From Agarophyton chilense (taxonomy: Eukaryota > Rhodophyta > Florideophyceae > Gracilariales > Gracilariaceae): DNA of 64,000 bases. A model generated the notes under the pieces. That model searched no databases, had not been told where the DNA came from, and worked only from the letters and a program-made list of their open reading frames with translations. The stretch is taken from assembly GCA_030374765.1 (NCBI GenBank), contig JARGXX010000002.1:1674001-1738000 (forward strand). Direction: 5' to 3'. The position numbers were made by a program, and so were the translations under genes. Positions 1-9,753 of the stretch are shown piece by piece. Numbering within the stretch: the first letter of the stretch is position 1; each line of letters opens with the position of its first letter.

Positions 1-550
1 CCCCTGTGGGATCTTTTCCGTGTTGCAAGCGGGTCTCAGCACTTCGTCCAAACGGCGCCGAGTGGCCTGTGGGCTACGTTGTAACTTCCGTCTACGGAGT
101 CAAAACGGCCCATTTTTGGAATCTTCTTAAGGCTGAGATCTTCCCGATAACAACGGTGTTCTTAGATTCCGTGACGGTTGAGAAACCGCGACGCGGTAGC
201 GTCTCCAATCTCAGGGGGATAAGACTTCAACGTCAACCCGAGCTACGGGGACGAATGTTGCTCTGGTGTAACGCGCCGTGCGACGGAGGCGGTTTGCGCG
301 ACGGTTGGTCGTCAGAGCCTTTTGATTGGCTCGGTGAGGCGGGTTGCGCGACGGTTGGTCGTCAGAGCCTTTTGATTGGCTCGGTGCCATTCGACGTGTG
401 CCACATAAATGCGCGGGCGCCGGTTGCCACTCCGCAAGCGGATGTGAGGTGGCGCTTTCGGCACGCGCTAGCACTCTCCTGAGCTGTCCCCGACGGGTCT
501 CACTTATTTCTTTCCCATTCCTGAGGGTTCCAGTGTCTCCATAGGAGTTC
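1..550. other. 3' flank of A1 pol, no gene recognised
   Basis: This stretch lies downstream of the A1 pol stop (pol runs leftward). I find no intact domain in any frame. A chromodomain and an antisense ORF would be expected further left by comparison with A2, but no convincing chromodomain is readable here. The Trp-rich run just past the pol stop could be a decayed one, which is speculation. A 50-bp tandem duplication sits inside. Confidence 0.5.
291..386. repeat. Tandem duplication, 2 x 50 bp
   Basis: Two adjacent units (291-340 and 341-390) are almost identical over their first 46 bases; the stretch ACGGTTGGTCGTCAGAGCCT begins at 301 and again at 351. It lies just downstream of A1 pol and has no evident function. 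Confidence 0.9.
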
Positions 551-3500
551 CTATTCCCATTCCATGACGGAGAGCCAAATTTGGTCAACCTCGTCGTCGA
601 GATCTTCCCCGTGCGGGTCCGCTGACACAGCTCGTTCCCGAGAAAGCGGGGTTTGAGTGTGCGACACCTCAGTGTCTCTTCCGCGCCGGCGGGTGATCGT
701 CGGCTCTGTAGGCGTTCCGGGTGCGGAGTTCTCCACACGACTCTCCCTAGGCGGGTTTTCGTCATCTTTTCTGACGTCGTGCTCGGCTGGGTCGGCGGTG
801 ATGTCGTTACCCATACGCTGGGGTTGTGACTTCTCTGTCGCCGGCTCGGTCGGGCTCGCCGTCTCACTGTGAGAACTAGATTCCCTGTTAAGGCGACTGG
901 CTGACGCCGAAACATCGTCCTGCGAAGGAACTAAGTCCTCCTCCCCCTCCTTAGGCGGAAAGCCAGGAGGCTTGATTACCTCCGGTGGGAAAGTAACTCT
1001 GTAAGAGTTCGTTGACTGGGCCCTTGAGGGAGCGGGCCCAGGTTCGGGAGTATCCGAAGTTTCCGGTAGGTCGATTAAACCACGTTCCGGGTGCGGAAGT
1101 ATAACGGGGCGGGTGTTCGAATCTCCGCCTGACGGGTTAATTTCCGTTGAATCATCCCCTGTGGAGGGCGTTGGTGCCGACACCACTTCCACATTTGGGT
1201 TGGGCGCTCTTGTGATGCGGTCCCTGGAGATCCGTTCGTGGCGGTTAGCGATATCCAATACCACCGTGTCCGGGTCTACAGAAACCACACGATAGGGTCC
1301 GTCCACAATTGGCGAAAGCTTGTGCCTACGTTCCTTTTCAGGATTGTAGTATTCCTTTCGAAGGAAGACGAAGTCGTCGGGCTCCACCTGAGGTAGAGGT
1401 TTGCGAACCCGATTGTCAAAGTCTTTCTTGTAGGCGCGTTGAGCTTTGTCCATTGCTTTCCGGGCTATCGGCACCATCTTCGTAAACCACTCCTTCCAGG
1501 CTTCTCGGTACAATCCCGGTGACGGGTACGTCGACAGCGTCGGTTGAGCCTCGATGGCGACCGGCGGCGGTGTCCTCGACAGTACCAGTTCGAATGGGGA
1601 TAAAGATGTAACCCGATGTACCTGGGTGTTGTATGCATACGTGATAGCGTCTGTGTACAAGTCCCAATTTTTGGGGTGATCCGCAACATACGATCTCAAA
1701 GCGTTGAGTATCGTGCGGTTAAACATCTCCACCTGGCCATTCCCCTGAGGGTGATACGTAGTAACAAATAAATTCCTTACATCAAGGATTCGACATACAT
1801 CCTGAAAGAACTTTGATGCGAATTGCCCTCCGTTGTCGGATAACAACTGCACCGGCGGTTCATATACGAACACCCAATGGGTCACGAACGCTTGCGCGAC
1901 GGTAGCGGCGGTGATCCGCTTCAGCGGCACAGTTCTCGTTAACTTAGAGAATTTGTCAGAAATGACAAGCAGATACCGATGACCTCGGGGCGTTCTGATA
2001 AACTCCCCTAGGATGTCTATGGCCACGAATTCGAGTGGAGCCCGTGCCGGGAACAGCGTCAACTTCTTAGAGTGCTTCCGAAGTTTGACGTCATTCTTGG
2101 CGCAATTGGCGCCGGCCCGTCTGACGGCGTAACAATCGAATGCCATTGCCGGCCAGTAAAAGTCCCTTCTCAACGTGAGGTACAGTTTTCTTCCCCCGGG
2201 GTGGGCACCAACCTTCAAATAGTGAGTGAGGTGTAATACCCTCTGTTGTAGGGTGTGCGGCACCACTATCCTCGGGCGAGGTCCAACTGTCCTGATTAGG
2301 TAACCCTGACCGTCGTCCTCGAAAGGTAACTGAAATCCTCCGTTGAGGCGAGCCCGAATCCGTGTACAGAATGGGTCGAGCTGTTGCTCGCGTATCATCT
2401 CCTCTGGAGAGATAGGTATCAAAGAGCCGGTCGGCGAATCCAGACTCTCGTTGACGAGTATATCGTCACAAACATCATCCGTCAGCGGTTGAGCTCCTCT
2501 CTCGAGGTCCGATACCATAAAGCATGGGATGTCATCGTCCTCGTAGGGTTCCGTTTCCGCTGTTGTTCCCAAGCGGGATAGTGCATCAGCCTGAGTGTTC
2601 AGCTTCCCTTTCTTGTACAGGATCTCAAAGTCGAATTCCGACAGTCGGAGACCCCAGCGCATAAGGCGGCCCGAGGGTTCGGAGATCTCCAGGAGCCAAC
2701 GCAAGCATGCGAGGTCCGTATGGACTTTGAAACGAGTACCCATCAGATAGAGGCGAAGTGTAGCTAAGGCCCACACAACGGCTAAACATTCTTTCTCGGA
2801 GACCGAGTAGTTCCTTTCATGGACATTCAGGGAACGTGACCAGTACCCAATAGGGTGACGTTCACCATCCTCAGAGGATTGGAACAGTGCACACCCTACT
2901 TGGTTTGCACTAGCATCGGTGTCCACTTCGTAAGGGAGCCCAGGATTGGGTAGAGCCAAGATTGGCGGTGATGTTACGGCATTCACCAGTGCCGTGAAGG
3001 CAGACGCTTCCGCGTCGCCAAAAGATTCCAGTTCAACTGGTTGTCTCTTCGTCAGGAGCCTGTTGAGGGGGGTGGCAATATCCGCAAAGTTCGGGACGAA
3101 TCGGCGATACACGTTACACAGACCTAAGAAGGATCGCAACTCCGTTTGAGTTTTCGGGTGTTTTGCTTCCTTCAAGGATTTCACTCGTACTTCATCGATT
3201 GAAAGCTGTCCGGGACGGATGATATGACCCAGATACTTAACCGAATCGGTGAAAAACTCGCACTTCTTGAGTTTCAAGGTGATTCCCGCGTCGCGGAGTA
3301 TCTTCATTACGTCCCTGACGTGTTCGAGGTGGTCATCCAGGTTGTTGGAGAAGACAATAATGTCGTCTAAATACAGTAGACACGTCCTCCACTTGAAGGG
3401 AGCCAACAGAATGTCTATCGCCCGTTGAAACGTTGCGGGGGCGTTTGTCAACCCAAAAGGCATCCTCCGGAATCGGAAAAGTCCTTGATGACACACGAAC

Positions 3501-4807
3501 GCCGTTTCGTCTCGATCTTTCTCCCTAATAGGGACTTGCCAGTAGCCCGAATTGGCGTCGAGGGTAGAGAAAACAGTAGCGCTCCCAAGGGAGTCGATGT
3601 ATTCGTCCATCCGAGGGATCGGGTACACATCCTTAATGGTTACCTCGTTCAGGCGTCTGTAATCGATGCAGAAACGCCACGATCCATCCGGTTTCGGAAC
3701 TAACACCACTGGTGAGACCCAAGCGGACTGGGCAGGTTCAATTACGCCCGCTTTAAGCATCTTCTCCACCTGAGATTTCTCCTCTTCCCGAGCTTTCGGT
3801 CCAGCCCTGTAAGGGTGTTGGGCAATAGGCCGAGTGTTCGGTGGCAAGTCGATGCGGTGTTCTGTAATCCCAATAGTTCCAAGGGAACCATCCCACATGG
3901 GGGTAAATTCACGAAGCATGTGCCTCAGCTTCTCCCGATGAGATGCGGGTACATGGTTGAGATCCCATTTTCCCAATTCCTGAACAGGATCCGTCTGGTC
4001 TGCTCCTGTGATAGGGGCCGTAACCTCCTGAGGTTTAAAGTGTTCAGCGTGTGGAGCTGCAGTCGTATGCTCACCGTTTTCCGCGATTTCGGCAGTTTCC
4101 TCCCCCTCCTTAGGGTCCACCACACCAAGGACCTCTGCGATAGAGATCTTTGTAGGTACGACCGCATGCGGGTGTGGAAGAACAGAACCCAGGATCTGGT
4201 GTTTGACCAAATGCTGCGTTGTCTTTCCAAAGTTGGCTACCAAAACCTTGAAAGGTTTATCCGGTTCCACGGAGACAACCCCATTCGCAAGGGCGAGTTG
4301 ACGCCGCATATACAGAGACGGGTTCGGTTGTACCACATGCACACCAATTAGCTTGGTAACAACTGTGACCCAAACCTGGGGTTCTGGCGGGATAGCCACT
4401 GACTTCGCAACCTTTACCCGTGTAGACACTGGGTCCTTCTTCACAGATTCCTGCGCGACTGGGAGAGGAACGCGTGTTCGCGCTGCTCCCTGTAAGGGTT
4501 TACGAACGATTGGGATCGTAGACCCGTCTTCGAGTTCCACAGTTCTATTCCGAGGACGGATGGCTTCCACGAAGCGGTCGCAAAAGTCACAACCCAGTAT
4601 GACTGGTGCTGCAAGTGACTTGCATACAATAAACTCCAGTTGAACGAGATAGGAGCCCAACCTCACCATGATGGAAATTGTACCCAGTGTCCGTAGCGGG
4701 TTGTTGTTCGCATCGGCGATATCCAAACGTGGACCGGTACGAACTTGAACCCGGAGCAGAGGGGGTAACAATTCAACATGAATTAAGTTAGGAGCGGCTC
4801 CTGTATC
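551..4807 (-). CDS. pol: A1 Pol: protease end, RT, RNase H, integrase
   Basis: One 1406-codon frame is listed from a TTG codon at 4771, but the frame is open upstream and includes the protease active site DTGA (4807-4796). Numbered from 4771, the protease C-terminal part with ILGCDF is at 58-63. RT spans about 345-520, with the catalytic YLDD at 467-470. RNase H spans about 612-733, with VDTDAS and DALSRL. The integrase zinc finger is about 847-893, and the core has D919, D979 and E1015 in exact D-35-E spacing. The finger shows RRAGANC where relatives have C-x2-C, so one Cys is Gly. Residues after about 1150 are P/E/S-rich and disordered-looking. A single-base frameshift near 4785 separates this frame from the preceding protease segment, whereas in A2 the two are continuous. 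Confidence 0.93.
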   Translation of the reverse strand, partial: DTGAAPNLIHVELLPPLLRVQVRTGPRLDIADANNNPLRTLGTISIMVRLGSYLVQLEFIVCKSLAAPVILGCDFCDRFVEAIRPRNRTVELEDGSTIPIVRKPLQGAARTRVPLPVAQESVKKDPVSTRVKVAKSVAIPPEPQVWVTVVTKLIGVHVVQPNPSLYMRRQLALANGVVSVEPDKPFKVLVANFGKTTQHLVKHQILGSVLPHPHAVVPTKISIAEVLGVVDPKEGEETAEIAENGEHTTAAPHAEHFKPQEVTAPITGADQTDPVQELGKWDLNHVPASHREKLRHMLREFTPMWDGSLGTIGITEHRIDLPPNTRPIAQHPYRAGPKAREEEKSQVEKMLKAGVIEPAQSAWVSPVVLVPKPDGSWRFCIDYRRLNEVTIKDVYPIPRMDEYIDSLGSATVFSTLDANSGYWQVPIREKDRDETAFVCHQGLFRFRRMPFGLTNAPATFQRAIDILLAPFKWRTCLLYLDDIIVFSNNLDDHLEHVRDVMKILRDAGITLKLKKCEFFTDSVKYLGHIIRPGQLSIDEVRVKSLKEAKHPKTQTELRSFLGLCNVYRRFVPNFADIATPLNRLLTKRQPVELESFGDAEASAFTALVNAVTSPPILALPNPGLPYEVDTDASANQVGCALFQSSEDGERHPIGYWSRSLNVHERNYSVSEKECLAVVWALATLRLYLMGTRFKVHTDLACLRWLLEISEPSGRLMRWGLRLSEFDFEILYKKGKLNTQADALSRLGTTAETEPYEDDDIPCFMVSDLERGAQPLTDDVCDDILVNESLDSPTGSLIPISPEEMIREQQLDPFCTRIRARLNGGFQLPFEDDGQGYLIRTVGPRPRIVVPHTLQQRVLHLTHYLKVGAHPGGRKLYLTLRRDFYWPAMAFDCYAVRRAGANCAKNDVKLRKHSKKLTLFPARAPLEFVAIDILGEFIRTPRGHRYLLVISDKFSKLTRTVPLKRITAATVAQAFVTHWVFVYEPPVQLLSDNGGQFASKFFQDVCRILDVRNLFVTTYHPQGNGQVEMFNRTILNALRSYVADHPKNWDLYTDAITYAYNTQVHRVTSLSPFELVLSRTPPPVAIEAQPTLSTYPSPGLYREAWKEWFTKMVPIARKAMDKAQRAYKKDFDNRVRKPLPQVEPDDFVFLRKEYYNPEKERRHKLSPIVDGPYRVVSVDPDTVVLDIANRHERISRDRITRAPNPNVEVVSAPTPSTGDDSTEINPSGGDSNTRPVILPHPERGLIDLPETSDTPEPGPAPSRAQSTNSYRVTFPPEVIKPPGFPPKEGEEDLVPSQDDVSASASRLNRESSSHSETASPTEPATEKSQPQRMGNDITADPAEHDVRKDDENPPRESRVENSAPGTPTEPTITRRRGRDTEVSHTQTPLSRERAVSADPHGEDLDDEVDQIWLSVMEWE

Positions 4808-5042
4808 CAGGACAGATATTTTGACGAACCATAAACTGGTTGGATAGGCCGAAGTCGGCGAATACCTTATAATTCCGCTTGGCCATTACCATAACTCGAT
4901 CCGGAATACGGAGATTACGGGACCGTATCCACGGGCGACGGAGGACACTAAAGTATCCCGAGTTAACGTCGGTGTCAGCCGTTTTCCTTGAAAGGATAGT
5001 CAAAGCTGGGGAGCGAAACTGGAGCGCCTCGGATGTCTTCAA
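4788..5042 (-). pseudogene. A1 protease N-terminal segment in the -1 frame
   Basis: This short frame encodes the protease-proximal part, ending in NQFMVR just before the active site. It aligns codon for codon with A2 (LRRPWIR, MAKRNYK, QFMVR). Relative to gag it is in the -1 frame, as in A2. Its upstream continuation in the same frame carries a TAG stop near 5048. Downstream, a one-base difference from A2 puts DTGA in another frame. The TAG and the frameshift both look like inactivating lesions of A1, because A2 lacks both. Confidence 0.8.
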
Positions 5043-5062
5043 CTCCGGCTAAGAAGACGCCC

Positions 5063-5096
5063 CTCCCGCAGGGGAGACTCCCAAGTTTAGTTTTTC
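5063..5096 (-). promoter_or_regulatory. Possible -1 frameshift site at the A1 gag stop
   Basis: On the minus strand the last gag codons contain GAAAAAC (5096-5090) directly followed by the TAA stop. About 15 nt later comes a hairpin, CTCCC-CTGC-GGGAG (5076-5063). The protease frame is -1 relative to gag in both A1 and A2, and A2 keeps the same hairpin with a changed loop. The heptamer is not a fully canonical X-XXY-YYZ. The frameshifting role is inferred. Confidence 0.4.
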
Positions 5097-7117
5097 GAAG
5101 CGGACCCCACCGAATTCGGTGCAGCTGCCTCGAAGGGGACCGGTTGTTCCCCGTTCGCGGGTACAAGTTCTGTATCCCTGTCAGCAAGGTGAGCTCGGAG
5201 TATCCTTTGTTCCTCATAGGACCTACTCGGGACTCGAGCTTTCTCCTCAGGGGTCAGAACCTCGTACTGAGCGATTATTCGTGAACCCTCCCGCAGGGGA
5301 AATGTGCAGTCTGGTGCTTTGTGACCACGGAGGTAACACAAATAGCAAATCAGCTCTGCCGGGTTCGGTTGTGGACGTGAATCCACGCGACGTGGTGCTG
5401 TATCCCTCCATCCGGGGCGAGAGAACCGAGCAGCGGTATTCGCAAAAGGTAGCGATGCGGCTGGCACCCTCCGTCCGTGGGTATAGAGTGCAGGGTCTTC
5501 ATCCGTAGTCGGAGCGGATGTCGACGGCAACTCAGACGTACCCATAGATTCGGGGTTACTTCCCATGAAGTGAATGTTATCATTGACCCCCACAGGGGCC
5601 GGGCCTCCTGCGAGTGACAAAGACGAGTTACCTCCATCGGCGAGGAGTGCACTTGTCGGCCGACTCTTTCGGTTCTGCCAGGCACGGAGAGTATCCCCCT
5701 CAGCCTGGGCGTACTGAACCAATTCCAAGTAGGTCAGCTTGCGCTTCTCTTCCCGATGTCGGGCAACCAATGCCCTTATCGAGGGGTCCAAACCATCCAC
5801 AAACATGGAGCATCTCTCGTAGGCGGGGAATACATTCCCGCATCGGTGAAACGCTTTATTCAAGCGAGTTGAATACACCGTTTCGGTTTCCATCGGCTTC
5901 TGCCGCGTATCCCTTAATGCAAGGATTGCTTCCTGAATCGCATTTCCAGTAGCGTATGACCTCAAGAGGTACTGCACCGCTTCGGGCCAGCACGTGACTC
6001 CCCCTTCCGAGGCTCGGGATGATCCACGGACGGAGTTGAACTGGTCTTCACCCATCCCCTTTAAGAAATAGGGTAATGCAAGATACGCTTGCGCTTCACT
6101 CATACCGAGGATGTCAGCCTCCTTGACGAACCTCGCAAGGAAATCGAGCACCAGAATTGGGTCTGTTCCTGTGAACTCCCGCTTCTGTAGGGTGATGCTC
6201 AGCCTTTTGATGTAGTCCTTGACCTTACCCGTTCCGCGGGATGTTCGATCTCCCGAAGGGTTATCCAACCGGTAATAGCGGTACGATAGCAGCTTCCGAT
6301 AGAGAGGATTCGTCGGTTTCAGCTCCCTTAAACCAAGGTGTTTCCTACCCTTCTTCCGGGTACGGATTGCCCCTTGAGAGGTGTAAGTAGCCTTCGACCG
6401 AGTCGCCCGGGATGATCGGCGTCCATCTTCACTATCCGAAGATTCGGAGGACGAACTCGATGACCAACGATTGGGATCGGAATCCGATAAATCCTCTTGG
6501 AGGTGAACGCTCTTCTTTGACTTGCGGCGGTCCCGTTTAGCGGAGCGGTGTTCTTCGTCTTCCGAAACGTCGGGTTTATCCTTCGAGGCTTCCGCGTCTC
6601 CGTCCATACGGATAATGGCCTCGAGGGTGTTCAGCCGAGCTCGGAAGCGTTCCGCTTGCACGCGGTGTTCCTCCACGAGGCTCCGGTACTCCTGGATAAA
6701 GACCCCAGGGGTACCAAAGCTTTCCAAAAGGGAGTTCACATCCCTCCTCAGGGTACGAAGGTCATCGGCGACTCCCCGCACCTGGGCGTCCTCCACCCTG
6801 AGGCGGAGGGTAGTAACCTCCTGAAGGAGCTCGATATGAGCCGCGTTGGCGATATCAATTCGAGTCTCCAGGCGCTGTAATTCAGGGTCGGCCCGACTTC
6901 GGGGTGCTGCTGAGGGGGTCTCCACCACTGGAGCTGGGCCCACAGCCACGACCTCTCGAGGACCTGAAACCACTGAGGGTGCTCTTCGAGTGTCCGGATC
7001 GATCCCGGAATCCTTCCGATCTTCGGGAATTGAGCTCCTCGACCTAGGCGGGGCCGGGGGCACTGAATCCGCTTGACGGTTCGATCCAGTCCTGGAACCA
7101 CGGTTAGGCGGCGTCAT
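5087..7117 (-). CDS. gag: A1 Gag, 676 aa
   Basis: This would form the structural capsid/nucleocapsid polyprotein of A1. It starts at a true ATG (7117). The N-terminal region is rich in Pro, Arg and Ser, followed by a predicted helical/coiled region at about residues 75-180, then a Ser/Asp/Arg-rich linker with an acidic serine cluster. The capsid-like core (about 270-480) contains GSSRASEGG, AFHRCGN and FVDGLDP, all conserved in A2 gag. A C-terminal zinc knuckle, CYLCYLRGHKAPDC, has CX2CX4HX4C spacing, the retroviral nucleocapsid type. The ORF is uninterrupted. Pro-pol follows in the -1 frame. Confidence 0.92.
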   Translation of the reverse strand: MTPPNRGSRTGSNRQADSVPPAPPRSRSSIPEDRKDSGIDPDTRRAPSVVSGPREVVAVGPAPVVETPSAAPRSRADPELQRLETRIDIANAAHIELLQEVTTLRLRVEDAQVRGVADDLRTLRRDVNSLLESFGTPGVFIQEYRSLVEEHRVQAERFRARLNTLEAIIRMDGDAEASKDKPDVSEDEEHRSAKRDRRKSKKSVHLQEDLSDSDPNRWSSSSSSESSDSEDGRRSSRATRSKATYTSQGAIRTRKKGRKHLGLRELKPTNPLYRKLLSYRYYRLDNPSGDRTSRGTGKVKDYIKRLSITLQKREFTGTDPILVLDFLARFVKEADILGMSEAQAYLALPYFLKGMGEDQFNSVRGSSRASEGGVTCWPEAVQYLLRSYATGNAIQEAILALRDTRQKPMETETVYSTRLNKAFHRCGNVFPAYERCSMFVDGLDPSIRALVARHREEKRKLTYLELVQYAQAEGDTLRAWQNRKSRPTSALLADGGNSSLSLAGGPAPVGVNDNIHFMGSNPESMGTSELPSTSAPTTDEDPALYTHGRRVPAASLPFANTAARFSRPGWRDTAPRRVDSRPQPNPAELICYLCYLRGHKAPDCTFPLREGSRIIAQYEVLTPEEKARVPSRSYEEQRILRAHLADRDTELVPANGEQPVPFEAAAPNSVGSASKN

Positions 7118-7324
7118 GCTGCAGACACGACACCGACGATTCGGGGTAACGATGAAATTTGATCACAAGATTCCTAGAGAACGGATGACGTAACACAAAA
7201 CAAAAATAAAAACCAATTCCACCCTTTCCAAAGGGGACCACTACAAAAAATCTTCACGACGGTGCTTCCTCTTCCAAGAGATATTCCAACACGTGGATGA
7301 CCAACCCAAAAGTCCGAGAACGGC
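7118..7324 (-). other. A1 leader between primer-binding site and gag
   Basis: This is an untranslated leader of about 200 bp with an A-rich stretch (7196-7214 on the plus strand) and no ORF of note. Confidence 0.5.
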
Positions 7325-7342
7325 TTCTAAGTCGGGAGACCA
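7325..7342 (-). other. A1 primer-binding site
   Basis: The minus strand reads TGGTCTCCCGACTTAGAA two bases inside the LTR end. A tRNA-primed element is expected to have TGG complementary to the tRNA CCA end. The same 18 nt occurs at the same place in element B1. I could not identify the tRNA. Confidence 0.75.
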
Positions 7343-7344
7343 CT

Positions 7345-8163
7345 TGTGGAGCAAAACCCGGCGACGGGAAGTGCTCTCAAGGTGTTCGAAGCCTTGCTCC
7401 CTGGGGGAGGCAGACTCAGAGACAGAGCCCTCCGTTCCACCCGTAGTGTGGGGTGTAACTCCCACGGGGGATTCCAGCAGTACCGACGGAGGTGAGGGGT
7501 AGAAACCGTTGGATCGGGAATGGGTATGGGTATCCCAAAGAATGGGGGAAAATCCGGCGAAGAGGAAAAACGGGGCGAGGGTCGGGCACTAACAGGCACC
7601 GGACCCGAGAACCAGAAAAGGGGCGAAACAACAAAAGAAACCCAATACAGGGGCGAAAACCTGTCCTCGAAAGGAAACACAAAAAGCACGCAACAAGTAA
7701 GCAGAACCTCCACGGGGTATCGTGCACGCAGGTCGTCTGAGCGGTCCCAAGGGGGTGGTTGCACGGATCCCAAACGTGGGCACTCTCCAAGTGGAGTCGT
7801 GTCCCTACGCAGGCGTTGCTAACCAGAGCCCGTTCCGGGTTATAAGGCCGAAACGATGGCGACGAAGAACCTCTAAAGGTATCGAAGACCAACCTTGGTT
7901 CTCATTTACTCTGAGCTCGGACTGTCAGATCTCGCCTCCCTAAGTAGGGCCCACTAACTAAACTCTACAGTAGTGCACACCTGCTCAGGGCCATACACGT
8001 GGAGATCCCACTGCCAGGGCCCAAAAATCCAACGTTCTAACAAATATCCGAAAATCGGTGCCAAAATTAAGCCACGTGTATCACGGGGCCAATCCAACCA
8101 TGGGCCATCCGAATTTTCTCTTATAGGCGAAATATAACCAGAAAACAGTGCCACCTCAGCACA
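7345..8163 (-). repeat. A1 5' LTR
   Basis: This segment of about 819 bp begins TGTGCTGAGG and ends GCTCCACA on the minus strand, placed directly before the primer-binding site. The inner boundary is firm because of the adjacent PBS. The outer boundary is inferred from the TG terminus and the length of the other family-A LTRs (863 and 888 bp). It is only distantly similar to those LTRs, so A1 is probably a different subfamily. Confidence 0.7.
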
Positions 8164-8253
8164 CCATAGAGGGGATCATAATCATAATCCTCGGAGGGTT
8201 CAATCCTCATTCTATGGGTTGCATCTTCAAGTATCCCCTAACTGGGCGTTGCT

Positions 8254-9029
8254 CTACACAGTAGCTATATTTGAACCTCTACATAGCGCCATTTCATGAC
8301 GTCCTCCTTCCATTGGACTGTATAAGTTAAAGATGAGGCCAACCTGTAGACTTAAGGCTTGAAACGTAAGGCAGTTTCTGCGCTTGAAGCCACTGAAAGT
8401 GGCTCTCGGTTTTTTCCCTTTAGGCTGCGCGATATAGATATTCGTAACATTGATGAACTCAACACACCTCTCCAGGGGAGCACTTGCCTGTTTCACGCAT
8501 TCCTCATACAAACCAGCGCGCTCTTGTTCGAACTGATCTCGATACTCGGTCATAATTTATTAAAACGATCGAACATGAATTCCAGCGCTTCGTAGAAGAT
8601 TTCATTTAACGCTGGGGCCCTCATACCACACTCTTCTTCCAGATCCCACCACCTGCTAATCGTACCCAGCCTTCTATACAAGACACAGAACGTGAACACA
8701 GCGTTTGTTCTGTAACGTCTTCTTGCAGTAGAATTCTTACTGACAGGCCAGAACAAGATGTTAACGATCCTGTATACATCGGCTTTGACAAATTGAAACC
8801 GCTTCAGACACATAGAATCGTCTAGAGCGTGCAAGTTAAACCAAGTAGAGCTTAATTCTAAAAGTCGTTCGGTGTACATCGCCTCTTCCATTGCTCTGTA
8901 CTGCACCATACGCATAAAAAGAGCTGCAAGCAGGTTATTTGCATCCGATTTTCGAGAACGCACAAGACACAGCAGGGCCATATTTGCTCGACGCCTCACT
9001 TTCGTGATGCCGCCATCCTTGATTCGCAT
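8254..9029 (-). pseudogene. DDE transposase remnant (DDE_Tnp_4/Harbinger-like)
   Basis: Two overlapping minus-strand frames (9029-8550 and 8553-8254) make one protein interrupted by a one-base shift after RFNKL. The first holds a helical N-terminal region (LKRFQFVKADVY, FCVLYRRLGTISRWWDLE). The second holds the start of the catalytic domain (FINVTNIYIAQPKG, SGFKRRNCLTFQALS, YSPMEGGRHEMAL). This pattern is familiar from DDE_Tnp_4 transposases, which normally have an IDGT motif. Here FINVT lacks that aspartate, so the copy is dead. The C-terminal part is missing; the A1 LTR ends only 90 bp away and may have truncated it. Confidence 0.65.
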
Positions 9030-9753
9030 CTTTGCAAGCGGAGTGAGTTCGTCGGCACCTTGCCCACCTCCCTACCCATCTCGTAATACCGAACTGTACG
9101 CCAAAATAATTTTCTTTTATTCGGTAACGGGTCAAAAATTGTAACCTAGCTACCGAAAGTTTTATCGAACTCTCTGTGCCAAAACCTTGTTTTGTCGGCG
9201 GCCGTGCTTTTTATTTGTTTCAATGCACGCTACGGAGCAAGGCGCAGTGTACACGTAATGCTGCGTATGTCGTGCTGCGCCTTCGCCTTGCTTGAAGTGC
9301 ATGGATATTAACATTGCCGTTACTGACGAGCTTTGAAATTTAGCGACTGTCATGAGGCTAACCTTCTCTTCGACGCTATTTGAAACACCTAGCGACACAA
9401 AAGAGGTCTTCATTTGCGAGAGTAAAATCAACGATATCTAATCAAAACCAGAGCTGATGCACGTATGACTTTACACAGCAAAGCCCAGTTTTAAAAGCAT
9501 TGGTCCCCTCGAGTTTCGGCAATTGCCGATCTGGGAAAGCGCAACCAACGCTTCGGCGGCGTTTTGACTGTCTTCAGAGCGACGTACAACATTTCGCGCA
9601 TTTCCATCTCGTCCGCAGAAGCGTGCCCATGGAGCAATGGGCAGATCATCTAACTCATTTTCCATGACGGATTTGGTTCACCCCATGATTTGCTCACATC
9701 GCATATCACGACAGTTTTCCTTATTACCCGCTGTGCTACACTTAAGAGCTTTG
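9030..9753. other. No recognisable gene
   Basis: Only short open frames are present, without a domain I can name. It probably contains the eroded flanks of the two neighbouring transposon remnants. Confidence 0.4.

Larger units (their letters stand above)
1..8163 (-). mobile_element. A1: Ty3/gypsy retrotransposon, 3' end outside window
   Basis: On the minus strand, from high to low coordinates, the order is 5' LTR (8163-7345), primer-binding site (7342-7325), gag (7117-5087), protease, RT, RNase H and integrase (ending at 551). The PR-RT-RH-IN order is diagnostic of Ty3/gypsy. The 3' LTR lies left of the window, so the target-site duplication cannot be checked. It is the best preserved pol in the window: the RT, protease and integrase catalytic residues are present. 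The visible lesions are a one-base frameshift near the start of protease, an in-frame stop upstream of it, and one missing zinc-finger cysteine. Confidence 0.93.

Noticed and set aside
551..620. Chromodomain at the end of A1 Pol
   Set aside because: A few Trp residues around the stop recall the motif, but the Y-x-V-x-W-x-G-Y core is not there.
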